Of a stretch of DNA of 64,000 nt, positions 61,090-64,000 are shown piece after piece. Positions within the stretch are counted from its first letter, which is position 1; the number at the start of each line of letters is the position of its first letter. Made by a program: the position numbers and the translations under genes. The stretch spans positions 279,872 through 343,871 of the forward strand of contig PGZL01000002.1 in assembly GCA_002840095.1 (NCBI GenBank). Reading direction: 5' to 3'. A model generated the notes under the pieces. That model was given only the letters and a program-made list of their open reading frames with translations, was not told the origin of the DNA and ran no database searches. The DNA is from Gammaproteobacteria bacterium HGW-Gammaproteobacteria-1 (GTDB lineage Bacteria > Pseudomonadota > Gammaproteobacteria > Thiohalomonadales > Thiohalomonadaceae).

Positions 61090-62091
61090 ATGAAAAGGAA
61101 GTTAGTCACCGTCGCCATCTCTTCCATCGCCCTGCTGGGCGGCGCTGCGGGTGTTTACGCGGCCAGCAAGGAACCCATCGACCCGATCCGCCCGGTGCAG
61201 GCCATCAACCTGGCCCAGGTGGAACTGGGCAAGAAGCTGTATTTCGATCCGCGTCTGTCCAAGTCGGGCTTCATCTCCTGCAATTCCTGCCACAACCTGA
61301 GCATGGGCGGCACCGACAACCTGAAGACCTCCATCGGCCACAACTGGCAGCAGGGTCCTATCAACGCGCCTACGGTGCTCAATTCCAGCATGAACGTGGC
61401 CCAGTTCTGGGATGGCCGCGCGCCGGACCTCAAGGCCCAGGCCGGCGGCCCCATTGCCAATCCCGGCGAGATGGCCTTCACCCACACCCTGGCCATCGAC
61501 GTGCTGGAGTCCATCCCGCAGTACGTGATCGAGTTCAAGCAGGTGTTCGGCACCGACAAGATCACCATCGACGAAGTGACCCAGGCCATTGCCGAGTTCG
61601 AGAAGACCCTGGTGACCCCCAACTCCCGCTTCGACCAGTGGCTGCTGGGCAACAAGGATGCCCTGACCGCCAAGGAACTGGCCGGTTACAACCTGTTCAA
61701 GAACAGCGGCTGCGTCGCCTGCCACAACGGCCCGGCGGTGGGTGGTTCCTCCTTCCAGAAGATGGGCGTGGTCGAGCCGTACAAGGCCAAGAGTCCTGCC
61801 GAGGGCCTGAGCGGCGTGACCGGCAAGGATGCGGACCGCTTCAAGTTCAAGGTGCCGACCCTGCGCAACGTGGAAATGACCTACCCGTACTTCCACGACG
61901 GTGAAGCCGAGACCCTGACCGAGGCAGTGGAGATCATGGGTCGCATCCAGTTGGGCAAGAAGTTCACCAAGGAGGAGAACGCCCAGATCGTGGCCTTCCT
62001 CAAGACCCTGACCGGTGATCAGCCGGCGTTCATGATGCCGATCCTGCCGCCGTCCACCGACAAGACCCCGGCGCCGAAGCCGTTCGATTAA
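61090..62091 (+). CDS. ccp: Cytochrome c peroxidase (di-heme, CcpA/MacA family)
   Basis: 333-residue periplasmic di-heme peroxidase with signal peptide to residue 25. Two heme sites: CNSCH (64-68) and CVACH (208-212). The matching regions FISCNSCHNLSMGGTD and NLFKNSGCVACHNGPA, with HNGPAVGGSSFQ and PTLRNVEMTYPYFHDG, are typical of the bacterial CCP family, which reduces H2O2 with electrons from cytochrome c. It is monocistronic, behind an FNR-type box, and ended by a terminator. Confidence 0.96.
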   Translation: MKRKLVTVAISSIALLGGAAGVYAASKEPIDPIRPVQAINLAQVELGKKLYFDPRLSKSGFISCNSCHNLSMGGTDNLKTSIGHNWQQGPINAPTVLNSSMNVAQFWDGRAPDLKAQAGGPIANPGEMAFTHTLAIDVLESIPQYVIEFKQVFGTDKITIDEVTQAIAEFEKTLVTPNSRFDQWLLGNKDALTAKELAGYNLFKNSGCVACHNGPAVGGSSFQKMGVVEPYKAKSPAEGLSGVTGKDADRFKFKVPTLRNVEMTYPYFHDGEAETLTEAVEIMGRIQLGKKFTKEENAQIVAFLKTLTGDQPAFMMPILPPSTDKTPAPKPFD

Positions 62092-62113
62092 GTTTGCGGG
62101 AAGGATAGAAGAC

Positions 62114-62145
62114 ATCAGGCCCGGTTCGTCCGGGCCTGATTTTTT
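62114..62145 (+). terminator. Intrinsic terminator after ccp
   Basis: ATCAGGCCCGG / CCGGGCCTGAT are 11-bp arms around TTCGT, followed by TTTTTT. It lies 22 bases after the ccp stop and 11 before the convergent hemJ stop. Confidence 0.9.
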
Positions 62146-62150
62146 GGAGA

Positions 62151-62576
62151 TTAGAACGGTTTGACCACCGCCAGGAGCACCACGGCGATGAGGATCAGCA
62201 CCGGGAATTCGTTGAACCAGCGGTAGAACACGTGGCTGCGGGTGTTGCGGTCGGCGGCGAAGTCCTTGAGCAGGCGGCCGCAGTACCAGTGATAGCCGTA
62301 CAGGATGGCCACCAGGGTGAGCTTCAGGTGCAGCCAGCCCATGTGCTTGTAGGCCAGCCAGGCGTAGTCCCACAGCATCCAGGAACCGAGCAGCAACACG
62401 ACGATGGCGCTGGGGGTCATGATGCCGCGGTACAGCTTGCGCTCCATCACCTTGAAGCGTTCGATGCCCTCCTGGTCAGAGGCCATGGCGTGGTAGACGA
62501 ACAGCCGCGGCAGGTAGAACAGCGCCGCGAACCAGGTCACCACGGCGATGATGTGAAAGGCCTTTACCCACAGCAT
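62151..62576 (-). CDS. hemJ: Protoporphyrinogen oxidase HemJ
   Basis: 141-residue four-TM protein of the HemJ (UPF0093) family: MLWVKAFHIIAVVTWFAALFYLPRLFVYHA, MERKLYRGIMTPSAIVVLLLGSW, and GWLHLKLTLVAILYGYHWYCGRLLKDF with conserved His and Lys. It oxidises protoporphyrinogen IX in the inner membrane, taking part in heme synthesis along with hemL elsewhere in the window. It follows the tlpA-like gene by two bases, same strand. Confidence 0.93.
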   Translation of the reverse strand: MLWVKAFHIIAVVTWFAALFYLPRLFVYHAMASDQEGIERFKVMERKLYRGIMTPSAIVVLLLGSWMLWDYAWLAYKHMGWLHLKLTLVAILYGYHWYCGRLLKDFAADRNTRSHVFYRWFNEFPVLILIAVVLLAVVKPF

Positions 62577-62578
62577 GA

Positions 62579-63076
62579 TCAGAGCATCTCCACGATCTTG
62601 CGGCGCAGCTGCGCCGTGTCCACCTCGCCCAGCTTTTGCTGCACGATGCGGCCCTCGGGGTCGATGAGGAAGGTGGTGGGGGTGAGCTTCACGTCGCCGA
62701 AGGCGCGGGCGGCGGCGCCGTCGCTGTCCAGCGCCACGGTATAGGGCATGGCGCGCTGCCTGGCCATGAAGCGCACCTGTTCCGGCGGATCGTAGGCCAT
62801 GGCGATGGCGACGAGGTTGAAGCCCTTGGGCCCCAATTCGCGGTACAACTCGCTGAAATGGGGGATCTCGGCGACGCAGCCGGGACAGGTGGTGGCCCAG
62901 AAGGTGACCAGCAGCGGCTTGCCGCGGTACTGGTCTATATTGACCTGGCCGCCGTCGAGGGTGGCGACGGCCACCGCCGGTGCGGGCTTGAGGCCGGCGG
63001 GACTGAACCAGAGATAGCCCAGCAGGCCCAGCAGGGCCACGGCGAAGGCGGCGATGATCAGGTCTTTGCTTTTCAT
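62579..63076 (-). CDS. TlpA-like thioredoxin-fold disulfide reductase
   Basis: 165-residue periplasmic thioredoxin, anchored by one N-terminal helix (IIAAFAVALLGLLGYLWF). The active site is CPGC at residues 64-67 (FWATTCPGCVAEIP), a ResA/TlpA type, followed by the cis-proline strand KLTPTTFLIDPEGRIV. It likely reduces apocytochrome c or related targets, which fits the adjacent hemJ. The start at 63076 begins MKSKDLIIAA. Confidence 0.9.
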   Translation of the reverse strand: MKSKDLIIAAFAVALLGLLGYLWFSPAGLKPAPAVAVATLDGGQVNIDQYRGKPLLVTFWATTCPGCVAEIPHFSELYRELGPKGFNLVAIAMAYDPPEQVRFMARQRAMPYTVALDSDGAAARAFGDVKLTPTTFLIDPEGRIVQQKLGEVDTAQLRRKIVEML

Positions 63077-63279
63077 GGCGGAATCGGCTGTTCTGATGGG
63101 GGCCTGGTCGGTTCGACTCCATCCGGTGCGCTCTGTTCACGCACCCGTGGCGCTGCGACTATAGCACAGGGCCGCTGTCGGGCCGGCGGCCTCGATCGCC
63201 GTTCAGTGACCGCGGCACTTTTTCTTTCGGCCCCGTGGTCTTATCATGCCCCCCTTCATCCATGCGGACAGGACCAGTC

Positions 63280-64000
63280 ATGATCAAGGCAGGCATCGTT
63301 GGCGGCACAGGCTATACCGGCGTCGAGTTGTTGCGGCTGCTGGCCAGTCACCCGGACGTGGAGCTGAAAGTCATCACCTCGCGCTCCGATGACGGCATGC
63401 CGGTGGCCGACATGTTCCCCAACCTGCGCGGCCGCGTGGACCTGCGCTTTTCCGCCCCCGACATGGGTGCCCTGAAGTCCTGCGACGTGGTGTTTTTTGC
63501 CACCCCCAACGGCACCGCCATGCACATGGCGCGGGAACTGCTCGAGGCCGGCGTGCGCGTGATCGATTTGGCCGCGGACTTCCGCATCCCCGACATCGCC
63601 CTGTGGGAGAAGTGGTACGGCATGACCCATGCATGCCCGGACCTGGTGGCCCAGGCCGTGTACGGCCTGCCGGAAATGAACCGTGAGGCCATCAAGGGGG
63701 CGTGCCTGCTGGCCAATCCCGGCTGCTACGTCACTGCCGTCACCCTGGGCTTCCTGCCCCTGCTGGAAGCGGGCGTGGTGTCCAATGCCGGACTGGTGGC
63801 CGACGCCAAATCCGGCGTCAGCGGCGCCGGGCGCAAGGCGGAACTGGGCATTCTCTATTCCGAGGTGGAAGGCAGCTTCAAGGCCTACGCGGTCAAGGGC
63901 CATCGCCATCTGCCGGAAATCAGCCAGAACCTCAACCATGTGGCGCATTCGCCGGTGGGACTGACCTTCGTGCCGCACCTGCTGCCCATGGTGCGCGGCA
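63280..64000 (+). CDS. argC: N-acetyl-gamma-glutamyl-phosphate reductase, N-terminal part (runs off window)
   Basis: 240 codons are visible; the 3' end is outside the window. It starts [21 protein letters not shown], the NADP Rossmann loop. [10 protein letters not shown] contains the catalytic Cys, and [11 protein letters not shown] is the family-specific loop. It reduces N-acetyl-glutamyl phosphate in arginine biosynthesis. It is divergent from the tlpA-like gene, with a 203-base upstream region containing no obvious site. Confidence 0.95.
   Translation, partial: MIKAGIVGGTGYTGVELLRLLASHPDVELKVITSRSDDGMPVADMFPNLRGRVDLRFSAPDMGALKSCDVVFFATPNGTAMHMARELLEAGVRVIDLAADFRIPDIALWEKWYGMTHACPDLVAQAVYGLPEMNREAIKGACLLANPGCYVTAVTLGFLPLLEAGVVSNAGLVADAKSGVSGAGRKAELGILYSEVEGSFKAYAVKGHRHLPEISQNLNHVAHSPVGLTFVPHLLPMVRG

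Overview
The window is dense, GC-rich chromosomal DNA. Genes occupy nearly everything on both strands in short operons, many with start/stop overlaps of the ATGA or TGATG type. LPS-core genes, MutH, RsmC, a WaaA/KdkA pair, UbiX and a thiD-thiE-hemL order point to a free-living gammaproteobacterium, perhaps of the Chromatiales/Ectothiorhodospirales kind. The family-level placement is inference. I saw no phage, insertion sequence, CRISPR array, rRNA or tRNA.

Layout. 0-5.5 kb: envelope polysaccharide/LPS genes (partial ugd, two family-9 glycosyltransferases, kdkA, waaA, an LpxL-type acyltransferase). 5.6-9 kb: hemerythrin, then pcm-tolC-isochorismatase. 9-11 kb: TPP riboswitch and thiC. 11-17 kb: oxidoreductase, rRNA modification (RsuA-type, RsmC-type), cold-shock and RRM RNA-binding proteins. 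17.2-17.5 kb: a candidate sigma-54-driven small RNA with repeated anti-Shine-Dalgarno motifs. 17.7-31 kb: recQ, a DUF5619 gene pair, a PilB/GspE-like ATPase followed by a cNMP-binding/GGEEF cyclase, an MscS-cNMP channel, a NYN-LOTUS protein and a PilZ protein. 31-45 kb: mutH, a nitroreductase, a CDF transporter, moaC / moaD-moaE, rnd, mpl, ubiX, and a three-domain DedA-PAP2-LssY protein. 45.8-55.3 kb: metY, rhodanese, hybrid histidine kinase, hemL-thiE-thiD. 55.4-60.9 kb: a Fur-box-preceded ferrous-iron uptake operon of the FtrABCD / P19-FTR1 kind with an outer-membrane porin gene and two small unknown genes inserted. 61-64 kb: cytochrome c peroxidase behind an FNR-type box, hemJ, a TlpA thioredoxin, and the start of argC.

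A striking background feature is a set of at least 16 intergenic palindromic elements, about one per 4 kb. Each is built from inverted arrays of a 7-9-nt unit (ATACAAG, CGCAGAG, TCGAAAC, ACGCAAAG or CGCCAAGA types). Four copies of one family share a conserved core of about 60 nt. These elements supply the last codons of waaA, mpl and recQ and the ribosome binding site of metY.

The three most interesting signals are the putative sigma-54 small RNA near 17.37 kb, the dispersed heptamer-palindrome families, and the expanded Ftr iron operon.
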